A stretch of DNA of 64,000 nucleotides, from positions 13,442,147 to 13,506,146 of the forward strand of contig NC_133297.1 of the NCBI RefSeq assembly GCF_005239225.2. Direction: 5' to 3'. The notes under the pieces are model-generated. The model saw only the letters and a program-made list of their open reading frames with translations, made no database searches and was not told the DNA's origin. Both the position numbers and the translations under genes were made by a program. Below, piece by piece: positions 1 to 12,039 of this stretch. Each line of letters begins with the position of its first letter. Positions within the stretch are counted from its first letter, which is position 1. Source of the stretch: Populus alba. Lineage: Eukaryota > Streptophyta > Magnoliopsida > Malpighiales > Salicaceae.

Positions 1-277
1 GCCAATCTCAAACCCCCATCATTATCAGCCTTATGGAGAGATCTTCACGGTTAAATTGGATGGCTCTGATTTGAAGAGGTTGACACAAAATTCGTACGAG
101 GATGGAACCCCTGCATGGGGGCCTACATATATCAAGCCTAAGGATGTGGAGTGGCCAGGTCACGGACCACAGTGCTCCTTTGAGGAGTGCCACTGGCTCA
201 ATAAAATGCCAGTTCTTGGTGATTCGGCTGCACCGTGGGACTCAACCAAGCCTCAATGTAGCAGTGCTAGCCCATAA
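1..277 (+). CDS. DPP6 N-terminal/TolB-like beta-propeller protein, 3' end
   Basis: Only the last 91 codons are inside the window; the frame is open from base 2 and ends at TAA 275-277. The peptide has a WD40-like TolB propeller blade (GEIFTVKLDGSDLKRLT, then NSYEDGTPAWGP), followed by a Cys-rich tail with PQCSFEECHWLN. This pattern matches plant proteins annotated as DPP6 N-terminal domain-like, which are large, probably secreted proteins of uncertain function. The blade motif is seen directly; the family name comes from recalled similarity. The gene runs toward the cyclin gene on the other strand, so the two are convergent. The N-terminal part and any introns lie upstream of the window. Confidence 0.8.
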   Translation, partial: PISNPHHYQPYGEIFTVKLDGSDLKRLTQNSYEDGTPAWGPTYIKPKDVEWPGHGPQCSFEECHWLNKMPVLGDSAAPWDSTKPQCSSASP

Positions 278-885
278 GCCCTGGTTTATTCTGTCCGATG
301 AACGTAAAAGAGATGCTCGCTGTAGTGAAATGCTGCTCTGTGAAAATTGTCTTTGCTATCTTGTTTTTATATATATGTGTGTGTATTATATATGTAATGC
401 TTCTGCTGGCTGGCGTGTTCTGTCTGTAAAGTATTTCAGCTGGGAGATGATGCATTTGAGAAGTTGGGAACCAATTACAACTTAAGATGATGAAAACGAA
501 CTGACTGTAACTGAGATGTGCCAGCGTTCAGGGAAAATGTGGATGCGCAAGTTATAATTCAATATCTGGTAGAGATTGAAAAAGAAAAGTAAAATTATTT
601 TATGGAGCCCTGCTAAATTCTGACTATAAATTAACTAAACAAGAAAGAAGGATATATCATACAATATTATAAATCTCTGCCGGAAGAGTAGACAAAGCAA
701 AAACTCTAGCTAAGCTAAAAAAACTACAGGCGTACTACAGCATTTTACTGGAAAAAATGGTACAGTGATGCGTACGGACTACATTGCTTGGAACCAGAAG
801 AGCCACCAAAAGCAGGTGATTCACTTGAAGTTGATCCAACAGAGTATTGGAAGAATTCTTCAGATATTGGAAGAAATCCACCAGT
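278..885. other. Shared 3' flank of two convergent genes
   Basis: This stretch holds the 3' untranslated region of the propeller gene and that of the cyclin gene arriving from the other side. It is AT-rich with a short TA/TG run near 367-395. I see no additional coding exon or structured RNA. Confidence 0.5.
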
Positions 886-3800
886 CTAGGAGCCTAGGTT
901 CTGGAAGAATTCCCCAGGTATTGAAGGAGGGCAGTACTTCTTTGCTACAAATTTGTACTGCGACAAGAAAAGTAAATAACTCAGATAAGATTAGGACGCG
1001 TGCACTTCCTCAGCCTGCACTAGGGTTCATGCTATGTGAGAAATACTGAGAAGCAAGGACAGAATGAGAATCTTGTTTACCTTATGCTGACTGTATTTCT
1101 CCCTGATCGCAGGTAAAGTAGAATTATGGTTTCCACAGCACAGGCGATGGAGATCCTTTACACAGTCACTCAAATCAACAGGCTCATAAAGTGTGTAATG
1201 TTGCAAAGTGGAATTCTGTTGGAGAAGAAATGGAGTATCAGGCATGATAGTGAGTTTAGCGTGAACAGTGGAGTAGATGCATCAGATGCCATAAAAATCC
1301 CATAAACTTAAAGTTTCTTTGTTTTGTTTTTTTTTTTTTTTTTTAACACACGTACCCATGGTCTCTTTGAAGGAACAAGTATATATTTGGCCAAGAAAAT
1401 GGCAGAGGCAGCTACCAGTGACGGAGCATAGCAAAGCATACTATATTCCAGGAGAGATAATTCTGCGATGTAGTTGGCCAAACACTCCAACTGCATTGAT
1501 GGAACCTAGGAAAAGGGCACACACATAACAGCCATAACTAACCATTTATTACGGAATGGAGGTGATAGATATTACTATAAAAATCAACAATTCTATGGCC
1601 AGCAGAACAAAAATAGATACCTCATTGATTCCTTGAGCAGCACGAACAAATCGCCTACTTGTCATGGCAATGAATTAGTCATGAAAACAGTATAGCATAT
1701 AGGGAATAGAACATGGACTTGATAACCATAAGTTAGCCATTACCTCAAAAAACATTTAGCTGTTGGGGCTGTCATTTCGAACTTCAAGTAGTTCAAAACA
1801 GTTGATTCCATTTCCAGAACCTGCAGCCATTAAAATTAATTGATACTTGTACAGGCTGACATAATTATCTGACAAATGCACTTGAGCATAACGACAACAA
1901 GACCAATACCTCATCCCTGAAATATGTGTTATCAGTAATGTAGCAAAACTCTTCCACCTGGGGTGCACATATTTCCTCGTATTTCCTAGTAATATAATCA
2001 AGGTCCTTGTTAATATTCAAGATGATTAATTTTTAGAGGAAAAAAGAGGTGCCATGTATCAGGAACAAACAGAGACATCGCAGGAAAATCATTCTTACGC
2101 AGCAATCATCATGCAGGCAACACCAAGTAGCTGCAGTCTTTGTCTGTTCATCACATTCCCAGACAGATATCGATCAGTGTAGTTCACCGTCAAATACAAT
2201 GTATCAGGTACAAGCCTGTACTCTTCGGCCACCTGCATTTTGAATTACAAGTTCATCACATGCCTACTAATAATCCATCTGAAGAAATATTGTTAATCCC
2301 AGAATCCATATACCAATCTGAAGGATGGTTTCAGAAATTGACGAAAAATATGTAATGTAATACAGAAATGTTACCTCCACCAGCCAGTCAACCAGTATTG
2401 CACGCATGCTGGCATTTATGTCTTTCTGAATTCTTTCCATGAAGTCTGTGGAAGGCCTTTTCTTCATCTAAAATCCCATGAATTCATTAAAGAAAAGAAT
2501 AGCATAAGTCCAGGAAATTCAGGTAGCACTCTGGAAATGCATTGTGCATACTAATATCTAACTCGAAGAGAATGACAGGTCATACATGGAAGAAAGTAAA
2601 TAGCAATTCCACAAGCATGGACAACTTATACTACGAAGGAGATTCGTATTGGCAAATAAGCTTGAACACTCAAAGACTGTAAAACCAATGAATTCTGAAA
2701 GGAAGCTGAAGACATCATCATGGACAATAGAAAATGAAACCACGAATCCATTGAAAGGAAAAGAAATAAATAGACTTTGATGTAGTCGATTTAAAAATAC
2801 TTAATGAACAGCACGTAAAAGAAGAGCATTGAATTGATGTTGACACGAAAATAACAAACCTCAGATGCACGCAAATGCTTGTAAATATCACAGGCAATGG
2901 TTGCACAAAGCTGCGGATCCTGGTAATTGTCGTCAACATTAACAATTTTGTCGTCTGTTTCCATATCAGCAACTGCATCTCTGATGCACATATTTTCTGC
3001 AAGCATGTAAAAACTACATTAGGAAGTCAAGAAAAATAAATGCATTAAAATATAATAAAGACAGCGGAAGTGAGAGTGGAAACGGTTAAGAACCTGCAGT
3101 TTCCACATGATCTGAGATGTACAGATTGCTCAAGGTCTTCTTATTGATAGAATCAATTGCTGTTATTTCATTGCTATCTATATATTCAATTTCAGGGCTC
3201 TTAAAAGAATCACAGGTGGACATTGATTCATCCAAAGAAATTGAAAAATCATCAGATTTACTTGGAGAAACATCCATGCAGCATGGAACAGAGACAGCAG
3301 CAGCAATAGAGACATTTTCATCTCTTCTTGGGATATAGATCACCTTACAAGCACCACCTGTACTCGATTTCGCATTTAAGGATGCAGGTAAAGTTTTTCC
3401 AGAGAAACCTGCACTGCTATTAGAAGCAGGAGGTACCTTCTTCACCTTGGCAATTTTATTTGAGAATGGTGCCTACATTTATAAAATTCGATTAGGATCA
3501 ACTAATTCTCTGAATATTAGAACAAATTCAACAGCTCAATCAAACATCAGAATAGAGGGAAGTGAAAATTCACTTAGCAATTAGCACTTGAGAACTCAAT
3601 CAGAAATTCAGTGTCTATGGTGATTCAACCAATGCTGCTTTATAACGAAAAGCAGAGCCATTGAGGGATCAAACTTCCATGCTTGGTAATGTTTTCATGC
3701 CACTATGAGGATAGCATTATCAGCATCAGATAGCAGTGCAGTTTCAAAGCATGCAACGAAAGCATTAACTTCAAATTTCATCTTATCTAGTCAAGTAAAA

Positions 3801-4562
3801 TTAATTGCACTTTACACAGATCACAACAACGCAGCAGTTTTTGTCAAGATTCTGATCAACAGAGTCTAATGTTTCCGAATAAAACGAATGACATAATTGA
3901 ATATTTTTAATGCTCCTGCAATGTTAATAATAAAAAAAAAAAATCTAATTTTTCATATAAGGCAAATTCTTTAATATTTTTTTTTCTGGTTCCAAATAAT
4001 CTTGAATTCTTTTAACATTTATTATCTCCCTTTTTTAATTAAAGTTCCTCGGCAAACAAGCACGTCAAGAATAAATGCAATAAAAAACTTCCCATTTTCA
4101 AAACCCACAAATTCCCCTTCAAGGAACATAAGAATTATCAAAACCCTAGTGGATTAACAAGAAAACACAGAACCCGAAGAATTAGAAACAAAAGAACAAA
4201 AAAAGTCAATATGCAACAAGCAATAAAAAGAATACAAAGACACAGAAGACCCATTAAATGTTCTTTAATTTATCAGAAACCAGGCAAAAAGAACATGAAA
4301 AAATTTAGAAAGAGAGAAGAAAAGAGAACAAGTATTAAGAAAAACCCACCAAAGTAGACGATGGAATGGAGTTTCTTGACCCCTTTTGAGTCGCGTTCTT
4401 TTGATTCGTAATGTCACCAAGAGGCGCTCGTTTCTTGGCCAAATGAGGCGCAACCGCCGTGGCCTTCCCTAGATTATCCGTTGATGAAGAAGACGCGTGT
4501 CTTTTTGCAAGAGATGACGACGTCGAAGACGAGAACGACGAACGGCGTGTCTGTGTCGACAT
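886..4562 (-). CDS. CYCA1: A1-type cyclin (CYCA1 class)
   Basis: Mitotic A-type cyclin that binds and activates cyclin-dependent kinase in S to M phase and is destroyed by the APC/C. Eleven exons join in frame: 4350-4562, 3094-3472, 2860-2996, 2375-2467, 2099-2232, 1910-1985, 1744-1820, 1621-1654, 1356-1505, 1081-1215, 886-957. They total 1500 bp, 499 aa, and every intron is GT-AG. The start is ATG 4560-4562; the in-frame TTG two codons upstream is not used. Residues 45-53, RAPLGDITN, are a destruction box. Residues about 263-274, [12 protein letters not shown], are the hallmark of the cyclin box, followed by [13 protein letters not shown] and the [20 protein letters not shown] stretch. The C-terminal fold carries [16 protein letters not shown] and ends in [15 protein letters not shown]. 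Length and order fit the plant CYCA1 subgroup. Two MSA-like sites lie upstream, consistent with G2/M expression. Confidence 0.95.
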
Positions 4563-4818
4563 CTTCAATAAAAAAGTGAAAACCCCTCTCGGTCTTCAAT
4601 GTTAGTTAAAAGAATGAGAAATTAAAGAAAGAGAGAAGTTTAAAAGGAAACAAAACAATCTTGGATTTTGGAGAGAAAGCAAAAGGGGCTCTCTGCTCTG
4701 GTTCTCTTATTAGCAAAGAAGGAGAGGAGAGTAGTTGTGTGTTAAATTTACTATTTAATTACTTTTTTTAATATTTTTGAGGCGGGGAGAGGGGTTGATT
4801 TGAATTGCTGAGAGATCT

Positions 4819-4829
4819 CGACCGTTGGA
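4819..4829 (-). promoter_or_regulatory. MSA-like G2/M element upstream of the cyclin
   Basis: The coding strand of the cyclin reads TCCAACGGTCG about 260 bp before its ATG. It matches the mitosis-specific activator consensus YCYAACGGYYA at all but the last base. MSA sites bind three-repeat MYB factors and drive G2/M genes in plants, so its position upstream of an A1 cyclin makes sense. The match is seen; the function is inferred. Confidence 0.5.
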
Positions 4830-5050
4830 TTCAGGCTCGGTATTCGTTAGGAGCGTAGGCTTTGCGGGGACCACTATATGTGTATTGTGTTTCTGGGTTT
4901 GTTTTTGGAGTGTCACTGACGAATGATATTCTGCCACGAGGATAGAGATTCTTTATTCTTATGGAGATTGGCTGATTCGAGTATGTGGTTAATGGTTGGA
5001 AGGTCACAGACTGTCTATCGAGAGAGGTTTTAAAGTTTTGAATTCGAATT

Positions 5051-5061
5051 TCAAACGGTCA
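5051..5061 (+). promoter_or_regulatory. Second MSA-like site, opposite orientation
   Basis: TCAAACGGTCA differs from the MSA consensus at one position and lies about 490 bp upstream of the cyclin start on the other strand. MSA sites often act in either orientation. Weaker than the proximal site. Confidence 0.3.
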
Positions 5062-5844
5062 CCGGATCCGTCTTTATTTGTTGCTTGGCATACCAGTACG
5101 CAACACAAGGATGACAATTTTGTTAATATTTGAGCTGCTCAATCATGTATTTCACATGGATAAGCGAACTTTTTACGCCTAGTGTGGAGTAAATTTTAAG
5201 AAAAAATCAAGATCTCTCTCTTGTAATATAATGTGTCACACGTGCACAAGTTTCTAATTCGAAACCAGTTTTTGAAAGCTTGTTTTTAGTTTTTATAATT
5301 CAAATTCTTTTATAATCTTTGTGCAACTCTTGGATCAAAATTATTTTAAATATAAAAAAACTTGTTAATTATATGAGAGTTTCTCCGATATAATCTTGTT
5401 AATTCAGAAAGTCCAATGAAAAAAGAAACAAGTGATGTTTACTTTAGTAAATTCGTTAAATTTATGACTTAAGTTAATCACTTCATTGTGTTGAATTATT
5501 TTTATGAAATTTAATTTATCATCAATTCAAAATTAAAAAATAAAATTTAATAAAAACTTTACACTAAATGATGGAAAAGTTGTTACTTAAGCAATTAAAA
5601 TATATGTTAATGTAGTTTATTTATAAAAAAACTACTTATACTCTCCTTTCCACTCGTCATTTCTCTTTCATTTTCTCAATTCCAACTATATTTTTTAAAA
5701 ATCTTTTTAATTCATTTCATCTTTATGACTTGTAACAATTTCTAACTTAAAATCAATAATAATAATTTTCTTTTTTAAAAAAGATAGCAACAAGCTGGTG
5801 AGAGATTATCATCTCAATTCCAATATCAAAAACATATAGAAAGC

Positions 5845-6037
5845 ATTTAGAAACGCGGTTGAAATCGCATTCCCATAAACTTTAAATTTTTTTGCTAAAA
5901 TTTAATACGGTTTGTATGTTTTAAATTGTTTTGATGTGCTGATGTCAAAAATAATTTTTAAAAAATAAAAAAATATTATTAGCATGTATTTCAACACGAA
6001 AAGTTATTTAAAAAATAACTGCTGCCACACTGTTAAA
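5845..6037 (-). mobile_element. MITE copy of the dispersed GTTTGGGA-ended family
   Basis: One end reads ACGCGGTTGAAATCGCATTC and the other ends in GCCACACTGTT. Between them is the core TGATGTCAAAAATAATTTTT that also occurs, in the opposite orientation, at 31604-31802 and 40383-40585. It is non-coding and diverged, and I see no target-site duplication. Confidence 0.6.
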
Positions 6038-7145
6038 TACACACATAGGACCTTGACAAAACCATGGTGGAGAATAGAAAATATTGCTTGTTTTTTCGTA
6101 ATCACATCTATGTTCTAGGATTTACTTAACGAGACATGAAAAGTCCTAATGCATTGCTAGAAGTTCCCATAATTTCATGGTGGATAATAGGATAATGTCT
6201 GGTTTTTTTCACAATTACATGTATGTTCAAATGGATTGTAAAATCTCACAGTAAGTTTTCCTTGATGGTATATTCATTCCTTCGTTCAAACCAGAAGTAA
6301 TTTCTGACATGAGCTGATGCTGAACAAGCAAACAGAGCAAATAATTTCTTAAAACTACGTATCAAACGTAACCATGATGAGTGTGCTCGAGGGAGGCATT
6401 TTCCCTCACTCGAGCATTGAGCAACGCTCCACAATATAATGAGACAGAGGCTTCCATTGCTTCCCAGAACATTGTTTTCTGCATAACCTCGTAATTGAAG
6501 CCTCAGTTCTCGAACCAGGCATGTCAATAAATGTACTGTTATAGGCTAATATAATAAATGTACAATTTTAAAAAGCCAAATGTCTATGTAATGAAGATAT
6601 CTTGATCTCCCAATAAGAAAATGTCCTGTAGTTAAATTTCCTTCTGGGTGTTAAATCCTCGACGGGAGCAGATCACTTACCAATTTTCCAAATAACGCAT
6701 CAAACGAAAAATCAACCTACAAGATGAACTGGGACTGTAAATTATCAGAAACCTAGCCAATAACTTGAAAAGGAAAATCAATTTAAGGCAAGGATTGTTT
6801 ATAGTTTAGTACATTATAAAATGCATTTGTTAAAAAAGGGCATTTAAAAGGAGAAGGCCACTGAGAAGCCTTGCTAGAAACTACTCTAGTCAAGCACATT
6901 GATTGCCATAAAGCTTGCATCTTGCAACCTCAAGCCAAGCACAAACCAAATTACAGTCAAATTTCTCAAAGAACCCTGTCAACCCAGTTTCAGTATCATG
7001 CATCACACACAACACAATCATGAAGTTTTCAACTTCAACTACTCAATCACTGACTAATTGAAGAAAACATTAGTGTAAATTAAAGGTCGATAAAAAAAGT
7101 GGATGCCCAACAAGAAATGTCTGATAAAAACAGAAGATGAGAGAA

Positions 7146-7331
7146 GAATGTATGAAAACAAGTGTCGTGATAGGATTTTTGAAAGAAAGGAGCAAGGCAT
7201 ATGGGGCATGGATTTGAGTCACTTAAAAAGAAAAATTGATTTTCTTTGTTGCTGTTAGAGTCTTCTTGGTCCATTTTCTCAATCCAATTCCATAGATTTG
7301 TTGGGTTTCTGTGTCCCAATTCATCCTTCAA
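7146..7331 (-). pseudogene. RING-type E3 gene fragment
   Basis: The minus strand encodes about 62 residues, with NPTNLWNWIEKM followed by half of a RING finger: NPCPICLAPFFQKS, then CFHTF. A C3HC4 RING needs a further C-x2-C pair and a C-P-x-C pair. Here the reading frame runs into Ser/Phe-rich sequence and stops, with no good GT donor after CFH. There is no ATG: the frame opens at a TTG just after an in-frame stop. I read this as the broken N-terminal exon of a plant RING protein. It could instead be a real exon of an unusual gene whose other exons I cannot find. Confidence 0.45.
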
Positions 7332-8438
7332 TGGCTGCCTTCAGATTTAGGTTGCGAAACAAACAAATATGAAAAAAGACATGAACCCTTTTAGATAATG
7401 CCCTTAGAGAAAGCAGATCTTTAAGAGAAAAAGAATTTCTCCGCGAAGAAGAACGACAACAACACCAACGAATTTCCCCGCGAATCACTTCTTCCTTGTC
7501 CCAACCACTGCACTTCTATGACTAGAGAGTGCTACAGTACTCCCTGTGTACAGTGAACATTGTTCACAAAACCAAAATAGAGATTTTTTTAAGGCGCCTG
7601 AATCACGTTGATTAGTATACTTTAGTGAAAGGTTTTCAATCCAGTCCCAAATCTATATACCTAGTCTCAATGGCAACGCAAACTTATAAATTTGTTCAAT
7701 TTCATCCAAATACCAACATTTATCAATTACACCCTTTTGTCAAATTGCATACGCCGCAATGACATAGTGGATGGAAAAGTTAATGAAAACCAACATTTTC
7801 CGATCTAATATGCATAAATATGGACTAAAACTTCATCATATAGGCTGGGGAATAAATCGAGATTTTCCGTTTATAAAACGAAGGAAACCCACGCCTCCCC
7901 GCGCGCGCGCGCTCACCGAAACAGCCATACAGCAATAAAAAGAAAACGCTGCGTTTCATGGTGCGCATGTCGACTGTCACCGAAGAACCAAACAAACTAG
8001 CATCACAAAGCACAACGGCCAAAACTCTACTAAAAGCGGGAAAATGGAACTCCCCTTGTAAACCCCGCAATTCTTTTTCCCAATCTCACAAACCAACCTA
8101 AAAGGCTAAAACTACTATATTACTTACTGATTATTACGGAGGCGGAGGCGGAGGCGGAGGCGGAGGTTAAATATTATTTCTTCTTTTTACTGTCTTTATA
8201 TTGCCATCTTGAAGATGTTAATTGATCTCTGGTGCCTTTAGATCATTTCTAGATGCTATCATGTGAAAAACCTGATATGTGAAAATCTTTGAGATTAGTT
8301 CTGGTGATTTCATGCCTTCTATCATTTTGACTGCTGCTATTATCATATTAGATTGTAGAGTCTGCTTCCCTTTAGTATGTGAAAAAAGTTGATGCCATTC
8401 TGGAACATATTTAGCATGTTGATTCCTTCATGTCTTAG
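7332..8438. other. Intergenic with low-complexity tracts
   Basis: This contains a short CG alternating run near 7901-7912 and a GGAGGC microsatellite at about 8138-8167. I searched it for the missing N-terminal exons (P-loop) of the RFC-like sequence that follows and found none. Confidence 0.4.
8138..8167 (+). repeat. GGAGGC hexanucleotide microsatellite
   Basis: Nearly five units of GGAGGC in a row. It is G-rich on the plus strand and could form a G-quadruplex; it lies about 270 bp before the first recognisable RFC-like exon. Confidence 0.8.
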
Positions 8439-11422
8439 GCCTAAACTCTACAAGTCTAGGGTTTTGGAACTAAATGCAAGTGATGACCATGGCATCAATG
8501 TTGTTCGGACTAAGATCCAAGGATTTTGCTGCTGTGACTGTAGGTTCTTGTCAGTGTCAAGGGTATATACATTCTTCTTCTTGCAGTAACTTTTGTCTTC
8601 CACTCGGGACATAATTGCGCTTTGCCCTTCATGTTTCCAATACTTTAGGTTCTTTTATGATGGGTTATTTACAGATATAATGTGAAGTGCATGGATATCA
8701 CCTCATTTGGCATAATGCTCTGAGACTTACAATGGAAACTTTCTCCAAAGTTACAAGATTCTTCTTCATATGTAATTACATCAGCAGGGGAGCCATTTTT
8801 TCATACAATATGTCATTACAAATAATTTGATGATTGTTGGAGATTCTGCCATGATTAAATTTATAACTGCTCTCCTTGGGCACAGAGTACCCGTGACAAA
8901 ATAATTATCTGATCTAAATGGCCTCCATCTTGCACTGGTTTTCCTTACACAATGAGTCATTGTATGGTTCGTCAATGTGGTGATGCTTAGATGCACTGAT
9001 GATTCCTCCTCAAATTTCTTCCTATAAACTCTTGGCCCTTGGGTTCAGTCGTAATATATTAACTTTTTGGGTAGAAAAAAATGTTTTTGCATGATTTGCT
9101 CCCATAATTGAGGTGATTGTGATTCTTGCAGGATCATAGCGACACTTGCGTCAAGATGTGCAAAATTCAGGTTCAAGCCACTTCCAGAAGAAATCACGAG
9201 CAATCATATATTGCCCGTTTGTAATGAAGACAGCCTCACTCTGGATGCAGAGGTATGCAAAGCTTGTCACATTCATTCCTATTTGTTCGGTGGCTTGATT
9301 TCCTAGCACAAAGCATGTGATCTACCACTGCAGGCTCTCTCAACCTTGAGTTCTATCTCACAAGGTGATCTTCACTGGGCTATCACATTCTTGCACGTAA
9401 GAGACGATCCCCCCCTCCCCTTCATGTCATGACCATGATGCTTAAATTATAAACCCCATTATTTTGGTGTTTTTCTCATGGATTTAGTTAGCCAAGAGTC
9501 ATGGTGTTCCTACCTGTACAAACAAAACCACCAATTCTTTGTAGTCATTTTTCATTTCTCCTTGTCCCAAAAGGCATAAAGCAGGGTATCCTTGAATCCT
9601 CACCACTTCCTGAGATTATTCATGTTAAAGTGTCAATTTCTTATGGCATTTTAAATTTCATGAGATAGAACAGAGCATGATTCAATGATATCGAAGTTTA
9701 CCATTTGCTTTGCAGAATATTGCTTCAAATGATTGACAGTTTCGTTGACCTTCATTATCATGAAAACTTGTTTCACTAGATTGGATTGTTTTATTGTGCA
9801 AACATGATCTCAAAGTCTCAAGCTTTTGAGGATTAGGACCAATTATGATATATCAGGATCAGAAACATCAGCCAGTTTAAAAAAGAAATATACCATGTGC
9901 TGGAATTTCTGATGTAACAATATCGAAGATGAGATTCTTGATTGACCTTTTCAGCCAAGCCCTTCCCTGGAGTGCTTCAATAAAAATCTAGTACTGTTAT
10001 TAAGCCTTTGGTGTGTGATATTTGAATGATCATCCTAGTCAAGGATCCAAATGTAGAATTTTGAATTTATTGATCTTTTTTGAATTGAATGTGTACGAGA
10101 ACAAATTGGTGAGAGATCCTTAGCATAAGACATGAAACATTATTAACCCTACTTTTATGGCCATTGTGTTCTCCCAACAGTTTCTATCATTTATTTGAAA
10201 CTTCAATGTTGACAAATAAACAACACCCAGTCATTAGCCCATGCCTTTTCTTCTGTTCAAATTTCCCATTCCTCAGTTGAAGTTGAACTTCAGCATTTAT
10301 TTATTGCAGGGAGCTGCTCGCCTATTTGGATCGTCAATTTCATCCAAAGACCATGTAAGTGTATCCGGGGTAGGTTATATTATAAACTTTTGGGCCATTT
10401 GTTTTGGCACTATATCTTCTTGTTATGCATAGTTATCCTTTTGTGCCCTGATTTTCATGGTGTTGTGGTTTTTAAGGCCATTCCGCAAGAGGTTACTGAG
10501 GCACTTTATGCAGCATGCAAAAGTGGTGACTTTGATTTGGCGAACAAGGAAGTCAATAGTATAATTGCGGAAGGATATCCAGTATCTCATATCCTTGCTC
10601 AGGTTCCCTTTATTCTATCCTTGGCCAACTTTCATTGCCATCGCCTATTACCAGATAAATCTGCTACTGATATGAGATTTCTTCCAGTTATTTGAGGTGG
10701 TGGTTGAAGCAGATGATGTATCAGATGAACGAAAGGCTTGCATGTGCAAGAGTTTGGCTACAGCTGATAAGGTTACTATTTCTGAAGCTCATTTCTCTTG
10801 CCTGGTTTCCTCTTTTACTTTGGTATTAGTAGTTTATCTGGTGAAAAAAATATATATATCGGTATTTGCCTTAGCAGTTAGTAACTTGGGTGGTTCAGTA
10901 TTGCTGCCGATAGCCAATCATAGTTCAGAAAATGTTAAAGTTGCTCCTTTTTTTTTTTAGATAAAAATGGTTATAAGAGATGGAGAGCTGTCTAAGAGGG
11001 GCCCTCTCTTTAGCCTATCTATTTGAATAATTGACCTTGCTGACACATCCTCTCCCTTACCACCATTGCTAATGATGCATGAGAAAACATGACTGAATTT
11101 AGTTTTTCCAAACTGCTGGATTTAATTCTTTGTACCTTTTCTTTTTATGAGAAGCTTCTTGGTTACCCATAATGTCAACTCATCAATTCTCTCCAAGTAT
11201 TATTGTTTCCATTTTTATCTCATTTTATGGGTATAATTTTTTTTAGGCGCACAGTATCATAGTTAGCAGCGCCTGTTGAACTGAATTTTTATATTTTATG
11301 CTTTTATGAATTTGCAGTGTCTCATTGATGGTGCTGATGAGTATTTGCAGCTGCTGGATGTGGCTAGCAACACAATGCGAGCTCTTTGTAACATGCCACA
11401 AGAACGTTCTTATGATAGTTAG
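8439..11422 (+). pseudogene. Replication factor C small subunit (RFC2/RFC4 class), decayed and 5'-truncated
   Basis: RFC small subunits are AAA+ ATPases of the clamp loader that puts PCNA on DNA. Recognisable exons are 8439-about 8560, about 8690-8787, 9132-9252, 9334-9396, 10310-10369, 10477-10602, 10688-10771 and 11318-11422. The first encodes [20 protein letters not shown], where the family has ASDDRG. The third has ASRCAKFRFKPLPEEI, containing the SRC arginine-finger motif. The last encodes DGADEYLQLLDVASNTMRAL and ends at TAG. Lesions: no exon with the Walker A motif; an extra C at 8517-8518 shifts the frame (removing it restores [10 protein letters not shown]); the splice donor at 8788-8789 is GG instead of GT; the Walker B region is garbled. 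The later exons are still in frame with good splice sites, so decay is recent or a short C-terminal product is possible. Confidence 0.85.
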
Positions 11423-12039
11423 GTAGCATTCAAGCTCGGGTTGAGATGTAGCACAAGGTGAGATCATGTATAATATAATGCTCCACTTTTGGAAACTCTT
11501 CAACTTCTTCACAAAAGAGTCACCTGCCGAACTTTTTATGCATGCACTTTTCTTCTTCATAGTGGGATCAGTGACTGCTTAGCCTACTTTCATGTCTTTG
11601 AATCCTAATTGATTAAAAAATTGAAACAAGCGGTTGAGAATTTGCTTTCTATTTTACATGCATATTTTCTTTTCAAATTTTCAATCATATGAAGGCATAG
11701 AAATCCTATCAATGACATGCCTATGATCATTTGGTTTAGGCATTGTTAGTGGAAATACTGCTGAAAGCTGGGACAAAATGGCTCTGTAATTGGTTATCCT
11801 TGCTGCCCCCCATAAATTTGAAGTTGATATGATTATATTTGTCCAAATATTTGAAAGCACAACTTACAAGGGGCAATTCTAACGTTGCAGGCCTGTCGGG
11901 CTGCCAGACAGCTAGAGGCATCATATGATGCGTGATCACAGTGTAAATATTTGAAATTCTGAATGGTGCACAAGATCATTAGAGTTACTTCTTAAGCCCA
12001 AACACAATCCTTCAGCTTCCAGTAGGGTGTTTTTCCTTT
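11423..12039. other. Intergenic after the RFC remnant
   Basis: Probably old 3' flank of the RFC-like gene. I see no coding exon or repeat of note. Confidence 0.4.

Larger units (their letters stand above)
4563..7145. other. Intergenic: cyclin 5' region, then AT-rich DNA
   Basis: The first few hundred bases are the cyclin 5' untranslated region and promoter; on the coding strand it is pyrimidine-rich just upstream of the ATG. From about 5.2 kb it is AT-rich and contains one MITE copy, listed separately. A 33-nt hairpin with arms TGCTCGAG / CTCGAGCA sits at 6384-6416. I find no supported gene. Confidence 0.5.

Noticed and set aside
6384..6416. Hairpin as a possible microRNA precursor
   Set aside because: Only about 13 paired bases with a 6-nt loop and no extension of pairing outward; far too short for a plant precursor.
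6246..6527. 93-codon minus-strand frame
   Set aside because: No family match and no start context; reads like chance open frame.
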